Source: Fischerella muscicola PCC 7414 (lineage in GTDB: Bacteria > Cyanobacteriota > Cyanobacteriia > Cyanobacteriales > Nostocaceae). Taken from it: DNA of 64,000 nt. Positions within the stretch are counted from its first letter, which is position 1. Each line of letters begins with the position of its first letter. The stretch covers positions 1 to 64,000 of the forward strand of contig NZ_AJLK01000039.1 in NCBI RefSeq assembly GCF_000317205.1, read 5' to 3'. The notes under the pieces are model-generated. The model worked only from the letters and a program-made list of their open reading frames with translations. It had not been told where the DNA came from and ran no database searches. This document shows positions 1 through 8,512 of this stretch, piece by piece. The translations under genes and the position numbers were made by a program.

Positions 1-60
1 AGACAAGGGAGAAATTAACTATTTCCTATCCCCTATTCCCTGTTCCCTCTTAACAAATGA

Positions 61-120
61 CTTTTGACCAATGACAACTAACAACCAACAACCAACAACC
101 AACGACTAACCACTAACTAC
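61..120. repeat. Heptanucleotide-type short tandem repeats (STRR)
   Basis: Degenerate tandem units of the ACAACCA / ACTAACC kind run through this stretch next to the 3' end of the first gene. This A/C-rich seven-base pattern recurs at least ten times in the window between genes and is typical of heterocyst-forming cyanobacteria. No coding or RNA function is apparent. Confidence 0.7.
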
Positions 121-493
121 TATGTCTCCTACTTTTTGCCTTCTGTAAGTCAGTCCAAGCATTGATGCTGGTATCAAAGCAGCGCCATGTTTCCCCTTTG
201 TCTTCTTGGTAGCAAAACAAGCTGCGATCGCTAGCATTGAAATCATCTGTTAGATAATATACCATCCCTCGAAAAGGGTAGGTTTTCCGACTCAAGCGCT
301 TGGCTACGGCTTGATTAGGACATTCCACCATAAACACAGGTTGTCCATCGAAGTGAGCCAAGGAGAAGATGCACATCCGCAAAATCGCTCTTAGCCAGCT
401 TTCTGAGTTTTCAAAATAATCATCAATAATTTTGTTGGTCAGAGCTTTTTCCAGGGTACGGTCTTTGCTTTGAGGAGTATGAGGGTCAGACAT
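113..493 (-). CDS. Conserved hypothetical protein, 126 aa
   Basis: I do not recognise a named family. The start at 493 (MSDPHTPQ) is preferred over an in-frame ATG at 544 because an AGGTGG ribosome binding site lies just upstream of it, while the extra 17 residues have no such signal. The protein is soluble, with no signal peptide or membrane helix. A helical first half (about residues 10-45) is followed by a stretch that looks like alternating strands (FMVECPNQAVAKRL, GMVYYLTDDF) and a basic tail. The clean binding site and normal codon use suggest a real gene. It is followed downstream by tandem repeats and preceded by about 300 bases without a gene. Confidence 0.6.
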   Translation of the reverse strand: MSDPHTPQSKDRTLEKALTNKIIDDYFENSESWLRAILRMCIFSLAHFDGQPVFMVECPNQAVAKRLSRKTYPFRGMVYYLTDDFNASDRSLFCYQEDKGETWRCFDTSINAWTDLQKAKSRRHSS

Positions 494-811
494 TGCACCA
501 CCTATGACCAAAACAATTGTGAACCCGGAATTCGGAATTTGCAAATAATTTCAGCAATTCCGAATAGCCAATTTTAAATTAAATTGACTATACCGTTGGT
601 TAGAGATTAAACCAAAAATTTTATATATACAAGCGTATACGAAAATATACGGCATTTATTTAGATATAATCCTTTAGTAATTGTTTATTCTGCTGCGTCA
701 AATCAGCTTGAGAAAAGGCTTTGGCAGAAATCAGGAGTATGGGAAAAGTATTTACTACTGAGTGTCGTTATACTTGGTAAAATTCAAATGTAAGGATGAA
801 GTGATATTGCC
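494..811. other. Gene-free AT-rich intergenic region between divergent genes
   Basis: This 318-base space separates two divergently transcribed small genes, so both promoters must lie in it. It is AT-rich. I see no convincing RNA gene or strong hairpin. Confidence 0.5.
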
Positions 812-1117
812 ATGACTACTGAAACCAACGAAGCCCAGTCAACTACAAAGGGTGCTGATGCTGTTGATGAAGCGATCGCCCAGGGAATTGATTTTGACGG
901 TACTCCCATTCCCAGCGCCAAGCTGGAACTTTATCATCAAGTCATGGCACTAGAGGCAAATAGACAGCGTAGTGGCGTGAGTAATACTATGCGATCGCGT
1001 ATAGTCCGGATTGGCGCCAAACACATTCCCCAAGATGAACTGAACCAAAAGCTTATCGATGCTGGTTTTGCACCTCTCAAAGAAAAAGAAATTGCCTTTT
1101 TCTACGGTGGCAAATAA
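812..1117 (+). CDS. DUF4090-like conserved cyanobacterial protein, 101 aa
   Basis: The body from about residue 15 (GADAVDEAIAQGIDFDGTPI) to the end is a pattern I associate with the cyanobacterial DUF4090 family; the assignment is from memory. No enzymatic motif, signal peptide or membrane segment is present. A helical, basic centre (LEANRQRSGVSNTMRSRIVR) is followed by a C-terminal segment ending FFYGGK. The ATG at 812 has an AAGGATGAAG stretch about 15 bases upstream, a loosely spaced ribosome binding site. The gene stands alone, upstream of tRNA-Arg. The molecular function is unknown. Confidence 0.7.
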   Translation: MTTETNEAQSTTKGADAVDEAIAQGIDFDGTPIPSAKLELYHQVMALEANRQRSGVSNTMRSRIVRIGAKHIPQDELNQKLIDAGFAPLKEKEIAFFYGGK

Positions 1118-1189
1118 ATTTAGCTTGCATTATGATCACAAGACATATATAATAGATAAGCTGGCTTTAACTAAAGCCTTTTTTGACAT

Positions 1190-1262
1190 GGGCGCGTAGC
1201 TCAGTGGATAGAGCAATTGCCTTCTAAGCAATCGGCCGCAGGTTCGAGTCCTGCCGCGCTCG
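1190..1262 (+). tRNA. tRNA-Arg (anticodon UCU)
   Basis: A complete 73-base cloverleaf is readable. The acceptor stem GGGCGCG pairs with CGCGCTC (one G-U pair) and the discriminator is G at 1262. The anticodon stem is ATTGC/GCAAT with loop CTTCTAA, giving anticodon TCT, which reads AGA/AGG. The T arm is GCAGG-TTCGAGT-CCTGC. No intron interrupts the anticodon loop and CCA is not encoded. It lies 42 bases upstream of a homing-endonuclease-like gene. Confidence 0.96.
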
Positions 1263-1304
1263 TTTTAACTAAATATGAACCCTTAAGCACTGTGAAGTGA
1301 TATA

Positions 1305-1982
1305 ATGATTCCCTTAATTGAGGGTTCGTTCTTGTTACATCACACTAAGAACAAGGGTGATGTTGCTGCTACAAAAGCAATAGCAGACTTAACCTTGAAA
1401 GGATACTTGATTCTCACACCTGTTGTTTGTGAGCATTTGCCTTTTGATTTTGTCGCATACAAAGACAATAAATTTTATAGAATACAAGCTAAATATGCAG
1501 GAGATAACAGAGTAGTAAACAGAACTATTTGGGTAGACAAAAAAGGTATTCACCAGAAAAAGTACCAAGTAGGTGACTTTGATTTTTATGCTGTTTACTT
1601 ACCTGATATAGACAAAGTAGTTTATCCTTCAGTTAATTTTAGTGGTTGCTACATAACTACCAAAGTACCTAATTCTGCAACACCTTTTTACTGGTGGGAA
1701 GACTTTATAGATTTTACAGAAGATGCATCAAAGCCAACTTACAAAGAATTTGGAGTTGATTTAACAACTAGAAAAGTTAACCTAGACTCAAGAATTCACA
1801 CCAGAAAAGTAGAAAGACCATCAAAAGCAGAACTGCAAAAATTGGTGTGGGAAAAACCAACAACACAAATAGCCAAAGACTTTGGTGTGTCTGATAAGGC
1901 GGTAGAAAAATGGTGTAAGGTTTATGGAGTAGAAAAACCACCTAGAGGTTACTGGGTTAAGAAAATTAACGAAAAAATATAA
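1305..1982 (+). CDS. PD-(D/E)XK homing-endonuclease-like protein with C-terminal helix-turn-helix, 225 aa
   Basis: Residues about 10-60 resemble the group I intron-associated PD-(D/E)XK endonucleases of cyanobacteria (the I-Ssp6803I / PDDEXK_5 type): a helix (KGDVAATKAIADLTLKGY), then PFDFVAY and YRIQAKY, which give an Asp...Gln-x-Lys active-site signature. Residues about 170-215 form a probable DNA-binding helix-turn-helix (TTQIAKDFGVSDKAVEKWC). At 225 aa it is longer than the roughly 150-residue I-Ssp6803I. Composition is AT- and lysine-rich compared with the neighbours, consistent with a mobile gene. It lies 42 bases after an intact tRNA-Arg(UCU), but no group I intron core is evident around it. 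It is therefore either a free-standing homing endonuclease that targets a tRNA locus, or a relic of a lost intron. Confidence 0.75.
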   Translation: MIPLIEGSFLLHHTKNKGDVAATKAIADLTLKGYLILTPVVCEHLPFDFVAYKDNKFYRIQAKYAGDNRVVNRTIWVDKKGIHQKKYQVGDFDFYAVYLPDIDKVVYPSVNFSGCYITTKVPNSATPFYWWEDFIDFTEDASKPTYKEFGVDLTTRKVNLDSRIHTRKVERPSKAELQKLVWEKPTTQIAKDFGVSDKAVEKWCKVYGVEKPPRGYWVKKINEKI

Positions 1983-2000
1983 AAAATGATTAAATAATTT

Positions 2001-2025
2001 CCTAACTAGTCAACTCCAAGTTAGG
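2001..2025. terminator. Small stem-loop after the endonuclease gene
   Basis: CCTAACT (2001-2007) pairs with AGTTAGG (2019-2025) around an 11-base loop, 19 bases after the stop codon. There is no T-run after it, so terminator function is only a possibility. Confidence 0.3.
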
Positions 2026-2082
2026 GTAGCGAAATTGACTATCAAACATACTTATATTTCCTACCTAACAGGAGTTTAAAAT

Positions 2083-2949
2083 ATGCCAATGACCCTGATT
2101 AAGGGCAACTATAGAGTTGTGAAAGCTGCTCCTGACGGTGATTCTATCAGGTTTTATCCTGATAACCCCGAAAACTGGAAACAATTACCTACACGAATCC
2201 ACACTAATCATTCTGGCGGCGCACAGCTACGTCTGGACAGTATCGATGCCCTGGAAACACATTATCATGCCAGAGTTGGTAGTTTGGGTACGCAACACCA
2301 ACCACTGCAATATGCTCATGCTGCGGCTAGTGAGTTGTTAAAATTTTTGGGATTTAAAAATATTACCCGTAATTCCAATGAAGTGGTTACTAAAGCAGAA
2401 CCAGAACAAGTGCCTGGTTTTATTCTCACCCGTTTTGCAGATACTTACGGCACAAGTGTAGCTTTTGCCTTTAAAGGAGAATCAGAAGCTGAAGACGGCA
2501 GTAGTGTTTTCTTTGATAAATCTTTAGTGAAAAAAAGTGCGAATTATCATCTGATATCGAAAGGGCTAGTTTACCCAACTTTCTATTCTAAGTTGTATCC
2601 AGATATCCGCAAACAATTAACTCTTGCCGCAGAAAAATCTCGCCTAGATCAAAAAGGTTTGTGGCAGGTAGATCAAACAAATGCAGGTTTTGTTTTAGAG
2701 ACACTAGAAACGATTACTGACAAGGTTGTTATGCTACCTAAGCTGTTTCGCCGACTACTTAGTTATCTGGCTATCAACGATGGAAGTGTTTCTCTAGAAG
2801 GGTTTTCAGATTACCTAAAATCTATGGATGACAGATTAATTATTCTTACGGAAGGCCATGTCACAGGATTTGATTTTGTGGTTGAAGTAGATGGTCAAAA
2901 CCTCAAGTTAAATTATCAGCCTGAAGATTTGGTATTTATCGAAAAATAA
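2083..2949 (+). CDS. Staphylococcal-nuclease-like (TNase/SNase) domain protein, 288 aa
   Basis: The N-terminal 200 residues follow the SNase fold pattern: the strand with the acidic DGD motif (residues 18-20, VKAAPDGDSIRF), the LRLDSIDALETH segment (residues 49-60) carrying the Arg, Asp and Glu expected at the calcium/catalytic site, then GLVYP and AAEKSRLDQKGLW, the typical C-terminal signature. The last 90 residues are an extra domain with no recognised family. It probably cleaves DNA or RNA in a metal-dependent way. There is no signal peptide, so it is likely cytoplasmic. The ATG at 2083 has AGGAG eight bases upstream. It sits just after another nuclease-like gene, but there is no overlap or clear operon link. 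Confidence 0.78.
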   Translation: MPMTLIKGNYRVVKAAPDGDSIRFYPDNPENWKQLPTRIHTNHSGGAQLRLDSIDALETHYHARVGSLGTQHQPLQYAHAAASELLKFLGFKNITRNSNEVVTKAEPEQVPGFILTRFADTYGTSVAFAFKGESEAEDGSSVFFDKSLVKKSANYHLISKGLVYPTFYSKLYPDIRKQLTLAAEKSRLDQKGLWQVDQTNAGFVLETLETITDKVVMLPKLFRRLLSYLAINDGSVSLEGFSDYLKSMDDRLIILTEGHVTGFDFVVEVDGQNLKLNYQPEDLVFIEK

Positions 2950-3050
2950 GTAGAAGGCTGCTATGCTGAAGGCATAAGCAAACTGATTTTTTTTCATGCT
3001 GAGAATTGTATTCAGTTGGTCACCACTGAAATAACCATTAAATAAGCACT

Positions 3051-3123
3051 GTACGGGTGAAGCATTTGTACGAAAATACTTCATTTTGAATTGAGGATAC
3101 CCATACAAATGCTTCGCCCCTAC
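3051..3123. repeat. MITE-like long inverted repeat
   Basis: The arms at 3051-3070 and 3104-3123 (GTACGGGTGAAGCATTTGTA against the complement of GTAGGGGCGAAGCATTTGTA) pair over 20 positions with only a couple of differences, around a 33-base loop. GGGCGAAGCATTTG-type palindromes are widespread dispersed repeats in cyanobacterial genomes. There is no coding content. Confidence 0.65.
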
Positions 3124-3211
3124 TAAACTAATCCTTAATTTCCCTATCTTTGTCTTGGGTAGGGAGATTTTTTATGCTTACATATAAATAGGTGAAGTTT
3201 TGTAAAGAACA

Positions 3212-3919
3212 TTGACTGCTACTTTTACACCGACAAACAACTTAACATTGCCGACGGGGTGGCATCGTCTCACTCCGATATGGCAAGGTGGGGAGGAAGT
3301 GATTCAACAAGGTTTGCCACATGCCCAACTAGCACCGGCTTGGCAATTGTTACTTTTAGGCGACGGCTCCCCAACTAGACACTTACAATTGCTCACAGGT
3401 GAACCAACAGAAGTAGATGTCATTGACATGTCATTAGTTGGTATGGATTTAGATGGCGCTCCTGACTTAATCAAGGCTGTACCTGGGCCAAGATTGCGAC
3501 GGCAGGTATGGCTACGTACTGCTTCTGGACAAAGGTTAGCATATGCCACTTCATGGTGGGAAGCCTCTCACGTAGATGAGTATTTACAAAATCGTTCATT
3601 ACCCATTTGGGCGAGTTTAGCTCGTCTCCGCACAGAGTTGTATCGAGATGTGCAGGGGATTTACTACGGTTACTCAGATGCACTAAAGTCTGGCTTTGAT
3701 GAGGAAGGGCCTTTTTGGGGGCGTCATTACTTGTTTTGGCATCACGGACAGCCTTTAACCCTAATTTATGAAGTTTTCTCGCCTTATCTAACAAAATACT
3801 TGGGGCCGATGCAGCTATTGCAAGAAGGTGGAGAACAGGAGGGAGAAGGAGAAGCTGATTGTTTAGAACCGCAACAAGCAAGTAAAAATCAAGAGGTCTT
3901 TAATTTTAATGAACTCTGA
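3212..3919 (+). CDS. Chorismate lyase-like protein (DUF98 family), 235 aa
   Basis: The sequence matches the cyanobacterial DUF98 chorismate pyruvate-lyase group (Synechocystis Sll1797 type), which supplies 4-hydroxybenzoate for plastoquinone synthesis. Visible features are the N-terminal LPTGWHRLTPIWQ, the central VDVIDMSLVGMD, the basic substrate-pocket segment RLRRQVWLRTASGQRLAYA and a Glu in LIYEVFSPYL near the end. The last 25 residues are an acidic low-complexity tail (EGGEQEGEGEAD). The start is TTG at 3212 (MTATFTP); no ATG fits and only a weak AAAGAA precedes it. Its 3' end overlaps the next gene by 11 bases, so the two are probably co-transcribed. Confidence 0.75.
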   Translation: MTATFTPTNNLTLPTGWHRLTPIWQGGEEVIQQGLPHAQLAPAWQLLLLGDGSPTRHLQLLTGEPTEVDVIDMSLVGMDLDGAPDLIKAVPGPRLRRQVWLRTASGQRLAYATSWWEASHVDEYLQNRSLPIWASLARLRTELYRDVQGIYYGYSDALKSGFDEEGPFWGRHYLFWHHGQPLTLIYEVFSPYLTKYLGPMQLLQEGGEQEGEGEADCLEPQQASKNQEVFNFNEL

Positions 3920-4604
3920 TATTCTGAGAGAACAAGTCGAGTACTACCGTCAACGTGCTTCAGAATACGACGAGTGGTTCTTTCGTCAAGGACGCTACTA
4001 TCGTGGTGAAGAACATCGGCAGCAGTGGTTTTTTGAAGTTGCTGAAGTAGAAACAGCCCTTCGTAGTGCTGCACCATCAGGTGATATTTTAGAGCTAGCT
4101 TGTGGCACTGGATTATGGACGCGACACTTGCTACCCTTTGCAACTTACCTAACTGCGGTGGATGCTTCTCCAGAAGCGATCGCGTTGAATCAGCAACGTC
4201 TTGGTTGTGCATCTGTAGAGTACATTATTGCCGACTTGTTTGAATGGTGTCCTCCACAACAGTTTGATTTTATATTCTTCAGGTTCTGGCTATCACATGT
4301 GCCGATGGAGAAGTTTGTGGCTTTTTGGCAGATGGTTAAGCAGGCGCTAAAGCCTGATGGCCGTGTCTTTTTTGTAGATAGCTTGCTAAATCAACAATCA
4401 ACAGCACTAAATCACGCAGCTTTACATCAACAAGGATATTCACAGAGAAAGTTGAATGATGGGCGAACTTACCGTGTCGTGAAAATATTTCATGAACCAA
4501 CTCAATTAGAGAAGTCTTTGCAAAATTTGGGTTGGTCTAGTAGCATTTACCGCACTGCGAACTACTTTGTTTACGGTTTAGTTTATCCAGCGATCGCAGT
4601 TTAG
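3909..4604 (+). CDS. Class I SAM-dependent methyltransferase, 231 aa
   Basis: Motif I (ILELACGTGLWTRHLL, about residues 59-75) and the acidic end of strand 2 (LTAVDASPEAI) define the AdoMet-binding Rossmann fold. Later motifs are IADLFEW (motif II region) and ALKPDGRVFFVDSLL (post-motif III). The substrate cannot be read from sequence. Its 11-base overlap with the chorismate lyase-like gene suggests a linked function, perhaps quinone or aromatic metabolism, but it does not look like UbiE/MenG or UbiG; that link is inference. The protein is cytoplasmic. Confidence 0.85.
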   Translation: MNSDILREQVEYYRQRASEYDEWFFRQGRYYRGEEHRQQWFFEVAEVETALRSAAPSGDILELACGTGLWTRHLLPFATYLTAVDASPEAIALNQQRLGCASVEYIIADLFEWCPPQQFDFIFFRFWLSHVPMEKFVAFWQMVKQALKPDGRVFFVDSLLNQQSTALNHAALHQQGYSQRKLNDGRTYRVVKIFHEPTQLEKSLQNLGWSSSIYRTANYFVYGLVYPAIAV

Positions 4605-5293
4605 TCAAATTGTCACACTGTATAAAAAATCAAATATTCTTTTATTCTCAGTATCACAATAAATCTGCAAGAGGGGCTATTTTTGATGCAACTGCCTTTG
4701 TAACCGCCCCATAATTTTTAAATAAAATAATCAAAAAAATTAATATTTTATAAGTACACAAGTTTTGATATTTAAGCAATTACAGTTGCGGTAGTTAGTG
4801 ACCAGGTTGTCAATTTTGCTACTTATTAATAGAAGATTAATTCAATTTAAAATTAATAAATTAAAAAAAATCATAAATTATTCATGAGAGACAACATCCC
4901 CGGCTTCTTAAACAGTAGGACTTATGCATACTCTACGAATCCTTGGCGTTCTACCGTTCCGGAAGCCGCTTGCGCGTCTATGGCGTCTTGGTGGTTGAGA
5001 GATTAAGCTTTTTGGCGATTTTTGCGTAATTCTTTAAGAAGTCAGGACTCTGGATATTGCGATTCTCACAAATCAGATTGCTATACAATGCACAAACAAA
5101 ACTATCTGCAAAATAATAGTTTATGCAATAATGGCAATTTTGGAAAAAAATGGTAACTTATTACCGAAGTATATTTCAAACTCTAGATCCAAAAAATAAA
5201 TGCTATTTACATCTTCAATGCTGAGGAAACCTTTTGGTTTACTTTGCCAACAAAGCAAGTAAAGAGTTCCCTAATAATGAGGTATTTGTTTCA
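4605..5293. other. Gene-free AT-rich region containing a MITE-like repeat
   Basis: Nearly 700 bases without a credible gene. Positions 4898-5046 look like an inserted repeat block: terminal segments CCGGCTTCTTAA and TTAAGAAGTCAGG are imperfect inverted copies. Between them lie GACTTATGCATA, a CGTAGACGCG-type repeat in reverse orientation (about 4948-4990) and CTTGGTGGTT. The remaining flanks are simple AT-rich sequence that must contain the promoter of the DUF3352 gene. Confidence 0.55.
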
Positions 5294-7012
5294 ATGGCGC
5301 TGCCTGTTGTGTCTGTTTCGATGAAAAAAAAGAAACCATCTCTGGTACTAACACTCTCGTCTGCTGGGATATTAATTGCTGGTGGTATGACGGCATACTG
5401 GCTGTTAACCCAAGGACAATTATTGTCCCGAGATTTACCAGTAGGTGCAAATATAATTCCCCAAGATGCACTGTTTGCAGTTTCTCTGACTACAGATCGC
5501 GCTCAATGGCAGAAATTACGAGAATTTGGGACAAAAGAAACTCAAATCGAACTAGATAAGAATTTAGTGCAGTTGCGCGATCGCTTCCTCACCAATAACG
5601 GTTACGATTTTCAAAAAGATATTAGTCCTTGGGTTGGTGAACAAGTAACAATTGCAATTCTATCCCCAGAAGCAATTAAACCTGCATCTAAGCCTGTAGC
5701 AACCGATGGTAATACTCCTGTCAATCAAAGGTCTACAGTGGTAGTACTACCTATTAAAAATCCCGAGCAAGCAAAAAATATTTTAGCGCAACCTAAAACT
5801 CCAAAAGCAGGTAAATGGATTGAGCGTACCTACGAAGGCATCCCCATCAAAGAAATTAACTCAGCATCGGGAGAAAATTTATCAGCAGCAATCATAGATC
5901 AGCATTTATTGGTAATTACCGATAACCCTAAAACCACAGAACGTACGATTCAAGCATATAAAAATAAAACATCACTAGCAACAACTGCGGGTTTTACTGA
6001 TAATTTTCCTAAAATTGCTACTTCTCAAGCCTTTGCTCAGTTCTATGTAAATATACCTGCCTCTGCTAAAATTGCTGCTGCATCTGGTAATCGTCATTTG
6101 CCTGCTCAAGTTCTAGCACAATTGCAAAATAACCAAGGTTTAGCTGGAAGCATTTCCTTAGAGTCACAAGGAATACGTGTGAAAGGTATTTCCTGGCTAA
6201 ATCCCAACAGTCAACGCACACTCAGGGTAGAAAACAAAGCCGGAAAGATGCCAAACCTTGTCCCACCAGAAACTTTGATGATGCTTTCTGGCGGTAATTT
6301 AAGGCAATTGTGGTCAGACTATGTTTCTACATCCCAGGGAAACCCACTCTCACCTATTCCACCAGAACAGCTAAAAGCAGGTTTCAAATCTTTCACTAAT
6401 CTTGATTTCGAGCAAGATTTATTGAGTTGGATGGGTAATGAATTTTCAGTCTCAGTCATTCCCAGTAGTCCCCGGGACACTTTATCAGATAATTTCCGTG
6501 CCTCTTTAGTATTCATGGTACAGGCAAGCGATCGCACCCGTGCGGAAACATCTCTCAAAAAACTTGATGAAGTGATGAAAACTCAATACCAATTCCAGAT
6601 TCAACAGACATCAGTAGCAGGTAAACCTGTTGTCAATTGGTTTGGGCCTTTGGGAACTTTAACCGCTACCCACGGTTGGTTAGACGGAGATGTTGCCTTC
6701 TTTGCACTTGGCGCTCCTGTTAGCGATAAGATAATTCCTAAACTCAACAATACCCTAGCAAATACTCCACTATTTCAACAAACAGTCCCTTCAGAACCCA
6801 ATCCTACCAATGGTCAGTTTTTCTTAGATGTAGAACGTACAGCTAAAAACTTTCCTCTACCGACTTTACTACCCAACCAACAAACATTCTTAGCTGCCAC
6901 ACGCTCAATCGGCATCACATCTGCTGTTAATGATAGCCGTAGTAATCGCTATGACATTTTTCTAGCACTCAAAAAAATTGGAGATATGGCCAGTCAGGAG
7001 AGTGGGAGATAG
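5294..7012 (+). CDS. DUF3352 domain protein, membrane-anchored, 572 aa
   Basis: The long extracytoplasmic part fits the cyanobacterial DUF3352 family. Landmarks are PVGANIIPQDALFAVSLTTD, FLTNNGYDFQKDISPWVGEQ and FTNLDFEQDLLSWMGNEFSV, the latter two being repeated-looking 'linked to a membrane-distal domain' segments. One N-terminal transmembrane helix (VLTLSSAGILIAGGMTAYWL) follows a lysine cluster. The start is uncertain: TTG 5234, ATG 5294 or ATG 5321. The family usually begins a few residues before the lysines, so 5294 or 5321 is preferred; GAGG lies about 12 bases before 5294. The protein is probably anchored in the inner or thylakoid membrane facing the periplasm or lumen. Function is unknown. 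Confidence 0.8.
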   Translation: MALPVVSVSMKKKKPSLVLTLSSAGILIAGGMTAYWLLTQGQLLSRDLPVGANIIPQDALFAVSLTTDRAQWQKLREFGTKETQIELDKNLVQLRDRFLTNNGYDFQKDISPWVGEQVTIAILSPEAIKPASKPVATDGNTPVNQRSTVVVLPIKNPEQAKNILAQPKTPKAGKWIERTYEGIPIKEINSASGENLSAAIIDQHLLVITDNPKTTERTIQAYKNKTSLATTAGFTDNFPKIATSQAFAQFYVNIPASAKIAAASGNRHLPAQVLAQLQNNQGLAGSISLESQGIRVKGISWLNPNSQRTLRVENKAGKMPNLVPPETLMMLSGGNLRQLWSDYVSTSQGNPLSPIPPEQLKAGFKSFTNLDFEQDLLSWMGNEFSVSVIPSSPRDTLSDNFRASLVFMVQASDRTRAETSLKKLDEVMKTQYQFQIQQTSVAGKPVVNWFGPLGTLTATHGWLDGDVAFFALGAPVSDKIIPKLNNTLANTPLFQQTVPSEPNPTNGQFFLDVERTAKNFPLPTLLPNQQTFLAATRSIGITSAVNDSRSNRYDIFLALKKIGDMASQESGR

Positions 7013-7074
7013 GGAGGTGGGGAACTCACCGGCCCCTGGTGGGGTGTGATAAGTAGGGGGAGATGGTTGATAGC

Positions 7075-7185
7075 AATTAACCACTAACTACCAACCATCA
7101 ACCACCAACCACTAACTACTAACCACTAACTACCAACCATCAACCATCAACAATCAACAACCAACTAACTACTAACTACCCCGAA
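7075..7185. repeat. STRR block of ACCACTA / CCATCAA heptamer type
   Basis: Many degenerate seven-base units (AACCACT, AACTACC, AACCATC) fill the gap between the DUF3352 gene and ccsA. They are the same type as the blocks at 61, 31125, 51538, 54842 and 58926. Confidence 0.75.
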
Positions 7186-7247
7186 ACAGATAGGATCAAT
7201 ACTGTGAGAATCCACACCTCTAAAAAATTCACAGGGGAAAACGCTTT

Positions 7248-8315
7248 ATGAATTTGCTTCAACTCCAAAATTGGCTAGACAATACTTCCTTTGCCGTCCT
7301 TTTTACCACAATGCTGATTTATTGGAGTGGGGCGGCTTTTCCCAAGTTGCCCTACTTGCCAGCATTAGGAACCGCAGGAATGGCGATCGCAAATTTGTGC
7401 ATTGCCACAATGTTAGGGGCGCGATGGCTAGAGGCTGGTTATTTCCCTCTCAGCAATTTGTATGAATCTCTGTTTTTCCTCGCTTGGGGGATCACTACTA
7501 TCCATCTGATTGCAGAAAACAACAGCCGCAGTCGTTTGGTGGGAGTTGTTACAGCCCCTGTTGCCATGAGTATTACTGCTTTTGCTACTCTCACACTACC
7601 ATCCCAAATGCAAGTAGCAGAACCTTTAGTACCTGCATTGAAATCAAATTGGCTAATGATGCACGTTAGCGTCATGATGCTAAGTTACGCTGCTTTGATG
7701 GTAGGTTCATTGTTGGCGATCGCTTTTTTAGTTGTCACTCGTGGGCAGGAGATTCGACTCCAGGGTAGTTCTGTCGGGACTGGTGGCTATCGCAGCAACG
7801 GCTACCGCTTGCAAAAAGCAGGTGAATTAATTTCTCAATCATCAGCAATGATTGCAGACAATAATGGTAATGGTGTTGCCCGTTATGAATCCACCAACAA
7901 TGGTAAAACCGCCGTTTTGGATACCGTATTAGCGCCTACAATCCAAAGTCCAAAATCCGACACCCAAGATTCTCAACCTCTTTCTCCCCAACGTCTTAGC
8001 CTGGCTGAAACCCTAGATAACATAAGCTATCGGATCATTGGACTCGGATTTCCTCTGCTGACAATTGGTATTATTGCTGGTGCAGTTTGGGCTAACGAAG
8101 CTTGGGGTTCTTACTGGAGTTGGGACCCCAAGGAAACCTGGGCGCTAATTACCTGGTTAGTATTTGCAGCATACCTCCACGCCCGTATTACTCGTGGTTG
8201 GCAAGGACGTCGCCCAGCTATTTTAGCTGCTAGTGGTTTTGTCGTTGTCTGGGTTTGCTATTTGGGTGTGAATTTATTGGGTAAGGGTTTACACTCTTAC
8301 GGCTGGTTCTTTTAG
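7248..8315 (+). CDS. ccsA: Cytochrome c biogenesis protein CcsA (TIGR03144/CcsB-type), 355 aa
   Basis: Integral membrane protein of system II cytochrome c maturation, which handles heme for attachment to apocytochromes (f, c6, c550) on the lumenal side together with Ccs1. The diagnostic tryptophan-rich heme-handling signature [18 protein letters not shown] is at about residues 285-302, followed by the conserved [14 protein letters not shown]. Eight or so hydrophobic segments are readable. A hydrophilic loop at about residues 165-245 is variable and rich in Asn, Gly and Ser. Length matches the family. The ATG is preceded by AGGGGAA. In bacteria this family is often labelled CcsB; ccsA is the plastid and cyanobacterial name. 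Confidence 0.93.
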   Translation: MNLLQLQNWLDNTSFAVLFTTMLIYWSGAAFPKLPYLPALGTAGMAIANLCIATMLGARWLEAGYFPLSNLYESLFFLAWGITTIHLIAENNSRSRLVGVVTAPVAMSITAFATLTLPSQMQVAEPLVPALKSNWLMMHVSVMMLSYAALMVGSLLAIAFLVVTRGQEIRLQGSSVGTGGYRSNGYRLQKAGELISQSSAMIADNNGNGVARYESTNNGKTAVLDTVLAPTIQSPKSDTQDSQPLSPQRLSLAETLDNISYRIIGLGFPLLTIGIIAGAVWANEAWGSYWSWDPKETWALITWLVFAAYLHARITRGWQGRRPAILAASGFVVVWVCYLGVNLLGKGLHSYGWFF

Positions 8316-8470
8316 AAATCTCGCTCTATTTATTTAGCAAAGGGGCTAGCTATAGCAATTCTATTAAGGTTGACGTTAAATTTTTTCACTAACTGCAAAA
8401 GACGCACAGGTAGAAAATTAAAGAGTTCATAAATCATCTTTGATCAGGATAGTAAATTTGAAATTAACTG

Positions 8471-8509
8471 CAATCTCCTGGGAACTATAAATTTAGTTCT
8501 AGGAGATTG
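8471..8509 (+). promoter_or_regulatory. Hairpin sequestering the ribosome binding site of the KGK gene
   Basis: CAATCTCCT (8471-8479) is the exact complement of AGGAGATTG (8501-8509). An inner stem GAACTA/TAGTTC with a 6-base loop extends the helix. AGGAG at 8501-8505 is the ribosome binding site for the ATG at 8513, so in this fold it is fully paired. This suggests translational control; no ligand or antisense partner is evident. Confidence 0.55.
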
Positions 8510-8512
8510 ATT

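Noticed and set aside
3471-3881. 136-codon antisense frame opposite the chorismate lyase-like gene
   Set aside because: Overlaps a gene with recognisable family motifs; no support of its own.
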